DNA of 64,000 bases from Bactericera cockerelli (taxonomy: Eukaryota; Arthropoda; Insecta; Hemiptera; Triozidae). The stretch spans positions 312,501 through 376,500 of the forward strand of contig JAMCCL010000016.1 in NCBI GenBank assembly GCA_024516035.1, written 5' to 3'. The notes beneath the pieces were generated by a model. It had not been told where the DNA came from and ran no database searches. It saw only the letters and a program-made list of their open reading frames with translations. Positions within the stretch are counted from its first letter, which is position 1; each line of letters starts with the position of its first letter. Of the stretch, positions 10,060-20,998 are shown piece after piece. The position numbers and the translations under genes are program-made.

Positions 10060-10790
10060 AAAAACGTCAATTACTTCCGAGAAATTTCTAATATTAGAAA
10101 TCGGAAGTATTGTGTTCGTTTTTGTAAAAAAAAAATATTTTTTTGCTCCGATTTCAATTTTCTTCATATTTCTGGACGTTTCATAACCTACTGAGTAAAT
10201 TTGGTTTTGTGTCCGTCTGTCGGTCTGTCGTTCTGTCGGTCTGTTAAAACGATTCCTTGTAACGCGCAAATCTCGGAAACTACTCGACCGATTTTGATGA
10301 AATTTTGCACACATCTAGGAGACATTCTGCAGATGGTCCCATTTTAAATTCATCGAATTCATACTAGCGGTTCTGGGTGAAAGAGACCATGCGCCTGACC
10401 ACTAACTTTTTACTTAAACGCTTATATCTCGGGAACGGTACACCCGATTTCGATGAAATTTTGTAAGAATATGCATATTATTGTTCGACATAAGTAATTT
10501 ATATTTATTTTTAAATTGATTATAATTTGACTCTGATATTTAAGAAAATCCGAAAATTTGGACAAAAAAGTAAAAAAAATAAGGACCACCACTTGCCGAC
10601 ACAGAATTTTTTGTAGAATTTAGAATGTAGAAAAAACGATATTCTACCATTTAAAACAAATTTGAAGAAAATCGGTTGAGCCGTTTGGGAGATACAAGTA
10701 ATTTTCTATAAAATCTCAAAATTGGCACGTGTTTACAATGTGAAGCAATCACGAGGAAGTATTGTGTCCATAATTGGCAGTGTTTTTTCT
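10060..10790 (-). repeat. HT repeat, minus strand
   Basis: The hairpin (10074-10107) comes first, then TTTCTGGACGTTTCATAACC, a GTCTGTCGGTCTGTCG stretch, and TCGGAAACTACTCGACCG. The copy runs to the start sequence near 10780 (TGTCCATAATTGGCAG). It is a nearly full-length single unit in reverse orientation. Confidence 0.7.
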
Positions 10791-10799
10791 ATGTTTGAA

Positions 10800-11640
10800 G
10801 GAATTATTTTTCACGTAATTAGTCTCTTGATAATTCAACCAAAATAATAGCCTCATAACAACACTACACCTTTGAGCAAACTTCAAATGAGCAAACGTTT
10901 TTTGGTCCACCCTTTAAAATATGTCTCCTATATGCGTACAAAATTTTATGAAAATCGAAGACACAAAACCAAAGTAGCTCAGATGGTTATGAACATTTCT
11001 TCTCGTCACGTCGGAGTTTCAACCAATTCCAGCGCACTTTAGTCCATCTTAAGGGACGATATAGTTTATATTATTTTGTTGTAAAAAGATAAAATATTAA
11101 AACACAAAAAAAGAGACAGGTGACTTCTTGAAGCCTGAGTAAAACTAATATTTCTTAAGTAGTTTATAATATCTACAGGATGAGGAAGTGTGAGATGTTG
11201 ATTCGTTACCATAGACACCATTGTCATTGCTGCCTCGTATAGCATTTTTATTTATATCTATAAAAAGAAAGCTGTCAGTGTGTGTATGTATGTACGTATG
11301 TTCTTTATACGAATCCACACCGTTTGACCGAGAATCCTGAAATTTTGCACGTAGGTCCGTTTGGATCAGGAAATTCTTCTAGGCTAGAGTATATCTCCCT
11401 GAGGTTAAACTACAATGAGTAAGGATAAAATACTTCCGATTTCTAATATTAGAAATTTCTCGGAAGTAAAATGGATGGGTGACGCAAAAAATATTCACGT
11501 TTTTTGACATGAATGACATTTTTTCTCGAAATTTGTCGCGACGACCTATCAACTCAGAGCGAGAAAGTTTTAAACAAGGGTTTGAGCTTTCAATCGACAT
11601 ATCGATCGCGAATTTCTGATTAGCCGTTCTTGAGCTACGC
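10800..11640. other. Repeat mosaic without genes
   Basis: It includes a fragment with a TGTGTGTATGTATGTACG tract after TATAAAAAGAAAG (about 11260), reminiscent of Helitron 5' regions, and a lone HT hairpin at 11428-11463. No coding signal was found. Confidence 0.4.
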
Positions 11641-11649
11641 TGGGTAAGG

Positions 11650-12130
11650 TAAAAAAAACACTGCCAATTATGGACACAATACTTCCTCGTGGTTGTTTCA
11701 CATTGTAAACATGTGGCAATTTTGAGATATTTAACTAAATCGCTTGTATCTTCAAAACCGTTTCACCTATTTTCTTGAAATTTGTTTTATATGGTAGTAT
11801 AAATTTTCTGGATTCTATAAAAAAAATTCTTAAATATCAGAGTTAAATTATAATTAATTAAAATTATAAATAGCCTATGTAAAACAATAATATGCATAAT
11901 AAAATTGCATATACATGACTTAGACCATCAACAGAACGTCTCCTATAGGTATGTGTGCAAAATTTCATCAAAATCCGTCGAGTAGTTTCCGAGATTTGCG
12001 CGTTACAAGGAATACTTTTAACAGACCGACACAAAACCAAAGTTGCTCAGGAGGTTATGAAACGTTCAGAAATATGAAAAAATTGAAATCGGAGCAAAAA
12101 AATATATTTTTTTCAAGAACGATTGTAAAA
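11650..12130 (+). repeat. HT repeat, internally deleted
   Basis: Starts CACTGCCAATTATGGACAC and reaches the AAAAATATATTTTTTTC tail near 12110. It lacks part of the body and the terminal hairpin. Confidence 0.6.
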
Positions 12131-12299
12131 ATTGTGTAAAAAATAATTGAAATAATTTGAAGATAAAAAACACTTGGCTTTTTTTGTTTTACTTAATTTT
12201 TTATTTTCAGATGGCCATTTCGCCAGTTACGGCATCGTCAGTGAACTAAAGACTAAATTTAAAACTAATCTTAGAGGTAACTTACGAGCTAACTATAAT

Positions 12300-12348
12300 A
12301 AAATAAGGAGTTGTAAAGTCGGCAAACGACTTTACAACTCCTTATTTT
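12300..12348. repeat. Perfect 22-bp stem-loop
   Basis: The arm 12300-12321 is the exact reverse complement of 12327-12348, separated by a 5-nt loop (GCAAA). No mismatch is present. It lies at the border where a giant-foldback fragment begins (about 12350). Confidence 0.8.
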
Positions 12349-12349
12349 A

Positions 12350-13070
12350 TCGGACGGAAAATGAACTAACTAAATGAATACCTACTTGGAAATTTAAACA
12401 TTGAAATTTTGCAGTGAGAGAGCGAGGTCATCTCGAAAAATACATACTGGCCAAGATCTGACCACTAAGCTAAGGATTCGAAGGTACCTACCCGCCAAAT
12501 AAAATGAAAAGGCAATAAAATCAATAAATTTGGTATCTGCTCATCAAGATCTTTCATTTGATACCACTTGAGATTAGTATTATCCTTCAATTCCCGATTT
12601 GGGCTCCCAAAACCCGAGGCCGCCCAAATGGGCCGCCCGCTTATAATTTAGAATTTTTTTTTGGTCCGGGCTAATCTCCATTATATCTTGATCACTTTAG
12701 ACACCTCACTTAATCTTCAGTGCCAAGTTAAAGACACGAAGTCGGGTCTCAAAGGATCCGTATGAAAAAAAAAAACGGAAAAAAAAAAAATTATGAATCT
12801 TTTCATGTCTTTCACGATTGTTGGGGGGGTCTCGAAAATAGGGTTCCCGTTGGCCTAGGAAGTCAAACAAAAAGTCATATCAATTTATTTTTCAACGTAG
12901 AGTCCATTTCTGCAATAAAAATCGCAATTTTTGAAATTCATGTTGCACTTTTCGCTGGCTGAAAGTACATGAAATGCATGGGAACTATGTTTTCCGTAAC
13001 CTTACACTCGGCCGGGCTGTCTCTTTCTTTGTATAGGCGTTCTTCACACCTCGGCCGAGGTGTTTGATAA
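12350..13070 (-). repeat. Giant foldback (GF) fragment, terminal part
   Basis: Runs in reverse from the terminal palindrome CACCTCGGCCGAGGTG (13047-13062) leftwards through the GAAAGTACATGAAATGCATG, CCTAGGAAGTCAAAC, GTATGAAAAA and CATACTGGCCAAGATCTGAC landmarks shared with the copies at 34397 and 60693. It stops near 12350, so only about 700 bp of the arm are here. Confidence 0.7.
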
Positions 13071-13072
13071 TG

Positions 13073-14500
13073 TCGATGCTACTCACTAAAAGTTGTGACA
13101 AAGTAGTGACTTTGGCCAAGTGGGTAGCATATTAGGCTTGCACGCACGATGACTTGGGTTCGATCCCCTTCAGGGAAGTTTTTTTTCTCCGTCCATTATG
13201 TCCGGGGTACACTCATACCTCGTGAGGTATTGATAAGGGACGTCACCACCGAGTTCTCTCCCGCTCATGGTTTTATCAACACCAAATTGTCTCCCGTCGC
13301 GTCGCTTGCATTTTTACCTCATTTTATACCTACATAGTTTAGGCCTAGCATAAAAATTATAATCGAAACACCTAGTAATCATTAATATAGACCTAAGGCA
13401 TGGCCTTCTATGTATTTTTCCTAACCCTATGATAAACCCAAGGCATGGCCTCCTATATATTTACCTAACCTTATTATAAACCCGAGGCATTGCCTTCTAT
13501 GTATTATCCCTAACCCTACTATATTCCTGAGGCATGGCCTTCTATGTATTTTACCTAACTCTACTATACACTGAAGGCATTGCCTTTCATTAGTTAGAAA
13601 TTTTAAAGATTTCTTTATAAAAGGCCGATTCTTATATAAAAATGATAATTTTATAGTTTTCATTTTCTTAAATAACTTATGTAAAAAAGCATTGTCTCAT
13701 TTCCGGGAGAGATACTCGTGGTTACCCCTGCAACAAACCGGAGAGAATTCGGGTAAGAAAAGGTCAACGGGAGAGAACTCATTTCCTCACCTTGATAAGG
13801 TGATTACAAATTAATTTCTCTGGCATTTGTAAATCCAGGTGTTTTAGGGTCCCTCATAGGAGGCTCCGAGGTCTATTTAGCATTGAAAGATAAACCTAAT
13901 CATGTGGAGTATAGAATCAAAAGGTCTTGCATTGCAAATTTATATATTATTTACTCACTTTGGGGCCTCAGGGGGCCAAATCTGTGATCCAAATACATAT
14001 TACCTTAGAAATGACCTTAGAAAAATTAAATATGTACTGCTAAAACTATATCTTTAAAAAAAGACAACTTGGTACATTCACATTATTCCAGCTTATTTAC
14101 TTTTGTTATTCATAATGTTTCAGTAGTGTATGAACCTATATTTTCGTACAAAAAGAACTGATATCCCCCCAAAAACACCACTTCATGGTTAAAAAAAATG
14201 GTGGTCGCGGTGTAATTTTCTCGATTCAAATCAAATAAGTTCAGAAAAATCATACTCCGACCGTCATTATTTATTGCCGTGCAACAAGTAAATTTAAAGA
14301 GAAATCAAGTTTGGGATGACCCCTAGAAAGGACAAAGAAAGATAAACATAAGAGGAATAAATTCAGAGAGGAGTGCAGAGATATAGAAAGAGAGGGGGTA
14401 AGGTGTTCTCAATTTGATATCATTTATTTTTAGCTAATTATAATCATTCTTTTGAGTGAGGCGTTCTTCTTTTTTTAACCACGAAGTGGTGTTTTTGGGG
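13073..14500 (+). repeat. Giant foldback (GF) fragment, inner part
   Basis: Begins ATGTCGATGCTACTCACT, carries a tRNA-like module (13107-13175; A box TGGCCAAGTGG, B box GGTTCGATCCC) and five 45-bp direct repeats built on AAGGCATGGCCTTCTATG (13390-13590). It then has the CCGGGAGAGATACTCG block and reaches the inner hairpin (14180-14500) with part of one arm deleted. Its orientation is opposite to the adjoining fragment at 12350-13070, so this locus is rearranged. Confidence 0.7.
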
Positions 14501-16310
14501 GGATAACTATTAAAGATCATAACTATGATGAAATAATAACTTCCAACAACATGAAAACCCTCCAGCAAAGAAGAGACATGCAAGATATAATATTTGAATG
14601 GGTGAGTAGAAGAACCAGGAATGTCAAAATTCGATTTTATTTTTTTTCGTAGAATAAGAAGGAATGTACTCTTTTCTATCATCTCTATGAATATGAAGGA
14701 GAAATATCCCTTAATAGTATAATTTTTTCGATTTTAAGGTGGGGGTAGCGGAAAAAAATCTGAGGAATGTAAGATTTTCTTTTTAAGCTTTTACATAGTA
14801 TGGTGAACTCTCCCGAACTACTCGCTCAATTGAACTTCCGGGTTAATTCTAGAAACACCCGCTCACACCTTACATTTAGATTTTTAAAAAACCGCACCAA
14901 TTTGGGTGAGTTTTTTTTACAAAAACGAACACAATACTTCCGATTTCTAGTATAAGGAATCTCTCGGAAGTAAAAATACTAAAACACGTGTATCATTATA
15001 TTGAAGGGAAAATTTTTTCTTCTAGGTTTTGGTTTTTTTATCATTATCATTGGAATCTTAAATGAAACCATTCTATTTGTTATACTCTTCTGAAAAGTAG
15101 TTGAAACAATAAAAGTATTTTGAGACGAGTTTGAGTTGCCCCCCCCCTCCCCCACCCCTGGTAATGATAAAAAAATCAAAACCCTGTAGATATAATAGTA
15201 CACGTTTTTTAGCATTTTTTGAAAAATTCATCCGTTCTCTAGATAATTCGAGTGGCTCCTTTTTTTTTGGCGGACCCTGTATATAGGGCTAGGGGTCATC
15301 CCAAACTTGATTTCTCTTTAAATTTACTTGTTGAACGGCAGTAAAAACTAGTGGTCGTGTAATTTTATTGATTCAATTTAAACAAGTTCAGAAAAATCAT
15401 ACTCTGACCGCCAGTTTTTATTTCCGTTCAACGAGTAAATTTAGAGAGAAATCAAGTTTGGGATAAAGAAAGATAATTTAGGAATAAATGCAGATAGGAG
15501 TGCAGAGAAATAGAAAGCGAGGGGTAAAGGTGTTCTCAATTTGATATCATTTATTTTTAGCTAATAATACTCATTTTTTTGAGTAGGGTGTTCTTCCTTT
15601 TGTCCCCAAGAAGTGTTGTTTTTGGGGGGTAATTTTGTTCTAAATGGTTCCTGAGTACTTTAATTACTAAGATATTATATACAGGGTGATTTTTTTTTTT
15701 TGACTATTTTTTTTTTTTTCTTCTAAATCTCGAATAATTCAAATTTGTTTAATATTTTACATAACGTGAATAGAAATTGTTTGTATGATGAAAACACGTA
15801 GTTTCAATTGGCAGCAAAAATATACAGGGTGGTTAGTGAACATAAGTGAAAAAATGACATTTTTTATAAAACCGACTTAAAAAATAACACTATGGTTTCT
15901 TAATTCACGTCTAATTTTACACATTTTTCGTTAGTCATATTGAAAAACAAAACTAAAGTATTGTACAGGATGAGACATAATTTTTTTTGCAACATTCTGT
16001 ATGGGTAGTCAAAGGCATGTGAAAATGCACAGAAAGACTGAATATGCAAGAAAAACTTTGATATTCAGCGAAATAAAAAGTTATGGTATTTTAACTAAAA
16101 AAATTAGTGCCAAATTGTTTTTTCCCCCGCAACGTTTTCCCTAATTTTCCAGTCCACTGTTTCAATTTTTAAGCTTTTGATATTGAAAAATTCTTTTGTA
16201 AACTTTATTAAACTCAAGACTAAATACATGAACGTCCTAGACAAAATGATCTGAAAAAACGACAATGAGCTCGGCACTCGAAAGTTTTCGGGAAAAACAT
16301 GTTCTTTTTT
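14501..16310. other. Repeat mosaic without genes
   Basis: Contains an HT tail at about 14910-14970, a diverged inner hairpin of the GF family (15290-15650, arms separated by TCAGAAAAATCATACTCTG), and pieces of foldback e (ATACAGGGTG near 15683, TACAGGGTGG near 15822). A C-rich tract sits at 15139-15160. No coding region is supported. Confidence 0.45.
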
Positions 16311-16311
16311 T

Positions 16312-16486
16312 TTAAGCTTTATTCGGTAGACCAAAAAATATATACAGTAGAATACATTGAAATATAAAGAAAACAAAAAGATTAAACAAATATACAAGAA
16401 AGAAAAAAAAGAAGAGAAATGTCCTACCTAAAGGGCGGGGTTATTGCCTGTGGCAATCTCTTCCACCCAACCCTTAATGTTCTTTT
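16312..16486 (-). repeat. Short LINE 3' end, minus orientation
   Basis: Same structure as 3493-3655: a T-rich start, an A-rich middle, then AAAGGGCGGGGTTATTGCC and TCTCTTCCACCCAACCC. Confidence 0.5.
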
Positions 16487-16814
16487 ATAATGCAGGGTCC
16501 GCCATTGATCAAGAACCATTTGGAAGTGCCTGTATTTTCGAAACTGAAACTTAAAAAATAAATTTTTCTTTCATGAAATGTTAGAAAACAGAATGACAAT
16601 AATTATTAACCCAGATAGCCCTGACGTCCTCTTGAGAGGCTAAAAAACATCTACCTACTTGATGAATTTTTCAATTATTATAGTAAAATTTAGAGAGTTG
16701 GCATCACTGTAGTTGATATCTAGACAAGATTTACTAGACAAGTGTATTGTTTTGTTTTGAGATTATGATCAGTCGGTGACAGTTCATTGAGTTGAAAGTT
16801 TCAGTGAGTTCGAG

Positions 16815-19196
16815 ATGTCTGATAATAGTGATGTGCGTGTAAATGGGTAAGTGTAAATATTTTATTTTATTCTATTTTCATCGCTTTTTTTGGGAATTAG
16901 ATCTAAAAAGATATAATAAATATAATGTTGAAAGAAAATTGGTGATTGGTTCAATCTCTTGAGTCCAAAGCTCTCTAAAGTTGATCGTCCTCTTGAGAGG
17001 ACGTTAGGACTACACGACATACAAGTGTATTTATTTTTCATCACATGACACCAATATAATGGTTCCTTTTTCTTTCTTATTTCAGAAATTTGGTTTCTCT
17101 GCATGTCTTGTTGGACTTTCTGGAAGGAAACGACGACGCTATTCCAGATGCAGGTCTAAATATTGCTGTATTACCCCCATCTAATGCCACTGCAGATCTT
17201 ACTGATGAAGACTCTGGAGGAGAAGAAGATCCGGTTATAGACAATGTCCCTCCTAACCAGTTGAATACTATGGCTTTAGCACCCGATTATGTTTGTGATC
17301 AAATGAGAGAGCAGCACATCATAGAAGAAATCCAGGCTGAGCAAGTAGGAGGCCATGGAGAGGAAGCAGACCATGAAATGGAGAATATTGGTGCAGAATC
17401 TCCAAGAAGACGTCGCACAGCCCGAAGAAGAGTACAGCGCGAAGGAAGAAAGAAATACTCCGGGATGGTTTTTCAGAATGGCCAGAGCTTTCTTCAGTTC
17501 AAAATGAATTGAAACAACCATTACAGTACTTTGAAAACTTTTTCGATGAAGATGTTTGGGACCTTTTGGTAAAATATACAAATCAATTTGCAGCCAAGAG
17601 AAATAGATTGGGTGATTGCTCTATTGAAGAAATAAAAAGTTTTGTAGCTATTTTATTGCTTACTGGATATTCACAAGTAGCAAGAAGAAACATGTATTGG
17701 GAAAAAAGTGAGGATACTCACAACGCTTTGGTGTCTAGCGCCATGTCCCGAGACCGTTTCCAGTTCATAATGAGCAATTTTCACGTTTGCAATAATGACC
17801 GATTAAATCATAATGATAAGTTTGCCAAAATTCGGCCTCTTCTGAAACTTCTAAATTCAAAATTTGTTGAGTATTGTCCACATAAACAAGAACATTCTGT
17901 CGATGAGAGCATGATTCCATACTTTGGAAGACATGGAACGAAGCAATTTATAAAAGGTAAACCCATTCGTTATGGTTTCAAGTTCTGGTGTGGAGGACCC
18001 AGTAATGGTTACTTGTCTTGGTTGGAGCCATATCAAGGTGCTGGAACTGTTCAGCCTCAGTATGAAGGTTTTGGATTAGGTTATGGTGTTATCATGAATT
18101 ATGTTGACCAATTGCCTTACAAAATTTATTGTGATAACTTTTTTACTTCCTTCGATCTTTTGAGAGCTCTTTCAGATCGAGAAAACGGAATAGTAGGTAC
18201 AATAAGAAGCAATCGAATCCACAGAAGTTGTCCTATCACATCAAACGAAGAAATGAAAAAGAAACTTAGAGGTTCATATGACTATAGAAGTGACAACAAC
18301 AACAGAGCTTTAGTAGTAAAATGGAATGATAATAACATTAATAATAATAATGCTTTTTCTTTGTGTTATTATGTCACAATTTTAGTGGGTAGCTCAGAAT
18401 CATAGGACTTTACCACTTTAATTTACAATATCTTGTATTATTTTTTTGCCTATGATTCTGCCACTGGTCGCTGCTTCACATCAAAGCAGCTACTCATTTT
18501 TCCTCACGAGGTATGAGTAGACCCCGAACATCCAAGTACAGAGCAGAAAAAATCCTCCCCCGCTGGGAATCGAACCCAGGTCACCATGTGTGCAATGCCT
18601 AGCGCGCTAACTCACTCTGCCACGGTGACTACTATGATAATAACATTGTGAGCTTGGCAACAAACTTTGATCAAGTGGAACCAACCAAATCAGTGAGTCG
18701 ATTCTCACATGCACTGAAAAGAAAAATAAATGTAACACAACCTATGGTGATTGCTAATTACAATAAGCATATGGGTGGTATTGATAGAGCGGACCAAAAT
18801 ATTTCCCTCTATCGTGTATCAATCAGAGGGAAAAAATGGTACTTTCCAATTCTCGCTCATATGATTGATGTCGCCGAGCAAAATGCTTGGCAGTTATACA
18901 AAGAAGACGGTGGAAAACTTGACCATCTTACATTCCGAAGAAGAATTGTAATGAACACATTAGAGACAAACAAGAAGGTAACAGTTGGAAGGGGTCGACC
19001 AAATCAATCTGAAAGAATCGATTCCCGCTTTGATCGTTTGGATCATTTTATTGCTGAAACTCCCTTTGACGTTACAGGACGTAGAAGAAAACAACTTCGC
19101 TGTCGCCAGTGTGGCAAAAAGGAAACAACACTATGCTTGAAATGCAATCTGACCCTACACGTTGCATGTTTTCTTCAGTACCACACAAAGGTGTAA
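16815..19196 (+). pseudogene. piggyBac transposase, two exons, broken by a frameshift and a SINE
   Basis: Exon 1 is 16815-16846 (MSDNSDVRVN plus a split Gly codon, donor GTAAGTG). The intron is 239 bp and its acceptor TTATTTCAG ends at 17085. Exon 2 opens NLVSLHVLLDFLEGNDD and an acidic stretch (LTDEDSGGEEDP), then an Arg-rich stretch. Between about 17430 and 17510 the frame shifts, and the catalytic part continues FSEWPELSS, then FENFFDEDVWDLL. The three aspartates of the DDD triad are visible in SVDESMIPYFG, IYCDNFFTS and GGIDRADQN. The C terminus carries a Cys-rich finger (CRQCGKKETTLCLKC, then HVACF), as in the family. A SINE (18340-18633) splits the frame after NDNNI; without it and one duplicate of its target the frame continues exactly. 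Length without the SINE is about 610 codons, normal for the family. Inactive as it stands. Confidence 0.85.
18340..18633 (-). mobile_element. SINE A inside the piggyBac gene
   Basis: A tRNA-derived SINE on the minus strand: head AGTAGTCACCGTGGCAGAG, B box GGTTCGATTCC, body with CCTCACGAGG-type sequence and CAGTGGCAGAATC, and a tail of ATT repeats at 18340-18352. It is flanked by an exact 14-bp duplication, ATGATAATAACATT (18326-18339 and 18634-18647), typical of LINE-driven insertion. Confidence 0.9.
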
Positions 19197-19392
19197 GCTG
19201 TAAGCTCTCAAAGCAAATAGTATAAAATATCAACAAACAAAAAAAATTCTCATGATTTTTCAATTTCAACCTAATGTTTCCTTTTTTCCTGATCTCTAGG
19301 AAAGGCAAAAAAAAACTTCATTTGAATAAGTACTAATATATTATTTTTTACTTTTGTACCCAATAACTATTTTTTTACTTTTTATAATAAAG

Positions 19393-19395
<3 letters not shown>

Positions 19396-19438
<43 letters not shown>
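19396..19438 (+). repeat. A43 tract after a polyadenylation-like signal
   Basis: Forty-three A residues follow ATAATAAAGATT within the 3' part of the piggyBac element, about 200 bp after the stop codon. It could be a slipped A run at the gene's polyadenylation region. Confidence 0.8.
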
Positions 19439-19439
<1 letters not shown>

Positions 19440-19646
19440 ACAGTTCAAACTTATGGTTTTCACTTGTAGATACTTTTGAGTGTACATAGCCCTGACGTTC
19501 TCTTGAGAGGACACCGCTTTTTGGCGCTCCTGTAGGATTAAAAAATCCAAAATCTCGATTTTTGATGTTCTTTGGACTACTCAATGACCTAAGAAAAATA
19601 GGAAAAGACGAAAAGAAAAAGAAAAAATGTTTCAGGGTTATCTGGG

Positions 19647-19875
19647 TAAGATACTCACCTTTCACGTTTTGAAGATCAAACTATGGAGATGTTGGCGTCA
19701 AACCAGAATACATTAATTCAAAGCTCAGACGTTCTCCCCAGTTGCGCATCGCGTTTAGCAACATGTATTCGGGAATAGCATTGATTTTCAGGTCGAATAG
19801 TATATTTTAGTTCTTGTAGGGTTTTTGGTTTTTACCCAAATCAATAATACAAAAAATCAATGCTATCCCCAAAGA
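19647..19875. other. Short spacer
   Basis: No gene, repeat border or RNA structure was recognised between the piggyBac element and the LINE remnants. Confidence 0.4.
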
Positions 19876-19884
19876 CATTTCATT

Positions 19885-20019
19885 AAATGCTGTACATAAT
19901 AATAATTCATCGACTTTCTTTGCTCTGCCAAACTCTCGAAATAATCACTATCTCAAATCACCCATTTATGCAGCAATGAATCACTTTAACAAATTAGATA
20001 CAAAACCTGATATCTTTTA
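19885..20019 (+). pseudogene. LINE reverse-transcriptase C-terminal scrap
   Basis: A short frame reads STFFALPNSRNNHYLKSPIY, then AAMNHFNKLDTKPDIF and a stop. The F-LPxSRxNxYLxSPI pattern is the extreme C terminus of jockey/CR1-type LINE ORF2 proteins as I know them. Confidence 0.5.
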
Positions 20020-20069
20020 AAGCATTTCAGTTATTGCTATTTTATAATTAGGTAATTAGAATTATAAAT

Positions 20070-20638
20070 ATGTATAGTGTTGAAATTATGTTTAAAAAAA
20101 AAAAATGCATAGCACAGTTTGAGAGAATGTGTGAATTCATGCATACTGCAACAAGGCTAACATTGATTAATTTAAGCTACCTTGAAACAAGACGTAAAAT
20201 AGATTCAATCATGTTGGTATATAAACTACTAAACAATCATATTCAATGCTCTAATTTACAAGAGATAATAGAAAAGAAAACGCCCAACCCTTTGCTTAGA
20301 AATAGGACTATTGAGCCATTCACAGTGCCTCACCCAAGGTTTACAAAATTGCATGAATCCCCCCTAGTTAAGGCAATGACACTGTGTAATTATCTTCATA
20401 TTGACATCAGTGAATTCTCACTGCCAAAAGAAATGTTTAAGATGAAATGCTTAGACTACCTACAACAAGAAAATTAGAGATATTTTGTCACTCATATGGT
20501 AGAATATATGCATTAGAGATACCCTTTATATTTTGATAACTTGTAAAACTATTTATAAGTATAATAGCGAACATTAGTATTGTTGTTTTCAATTGTAATT
20601 TTTGTAAACAATGTTATGTTCTAAAAAAAAAAAAAAAA
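20070..20638 (+). pseudogene. LINE ORF2 C-terminal fragment with poly(A) tail
   Basis: A frame of 135 codons (20070-20477) contains RRKIDSIMLVYKLLNN, NPLLRNRTIEPF and SPLVKAMTLCNY, the same C-terminal region as the preceding scrap. A 3' untranslated part follows and ends in a 16-A tail near 20623-20638. It is 5'-truncated, so no catalytic domain remains. Confidence 0.6.
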
Positions 20639-20879
20639 ACATTTTCATGGTGATTGGTGTGATATTCAAAACGTGAATTAGTGAGTATTACGAAAATGGC
20701 ATTTGGTTTTCTAGCATTCCAGCAAAGACAAATTCATTTGAAAACTTCAGTTGTTAAAGTATGGGCATTTCAAAATGGTTTATGATCAATGCCGGACATT
20801 GCCGGACCCTGTACATCTGGTTTGAAATATCATTGAGATAAAAATCAATTAAAAAAAAATTTCGTGACAACTCCAGGGT

Positions 20880-20962
20880 TTCCCGTCTGGTAGACAACCT
20901 AAGTAATGATAGGCAAACTAAGTAATGGTAGACAACCTAAGTAATGATAGACAACCGGCCAG
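20880..20962 (+). repeat. Short tandem repeat
   Basis: About four imperfect copies of an 18-22-bp unit built on AACCTAAGTAATGATAGAC. Confidence 0.6.
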
Positions 20963-20998
20963 CATCCTTGGCTCATTACCAGATGCTGTCCAGATATA

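Larger units (their letters stand above)
16611..19646 (+). mobile_element. piggyBac-family DNA transposon, 3.0 kb
   Basis: Bounded by CCCAGATAGCCCTGA (16611) and the inverted CAGGGTTATCTGGG ending at 19646. The left flank is TTAA (16607-16610), the piggyBac target. The right flank reads TAAG, as if one T of TTAA has been lost. A subterminal motif CGTCCTCTTGAGAGG recurs at 16625-16640, 16986-17003 (there a full palindrome) and, with one change, 19496-19512. The element holds one interrupted transposase gene. Confidence 0.8.

Noticed and set aside
9985..10314. 109-codon frame with RPTERQTDRRTQNQ, also seen at 420 and 11951
   Set aside because: Translation of the GACAGACCGACAG stretch of the HT repeat; present in every copy with no selection visible.
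18547..18633. Possible tRNA genes at SINE heads (also 21950, 35160, 35485, 40281, 53782, 61445)
   Set aside because: A and B boxes are present but the arms do not fold into a complete cloverleaf and each head continues into a repeated SINE or GF body.
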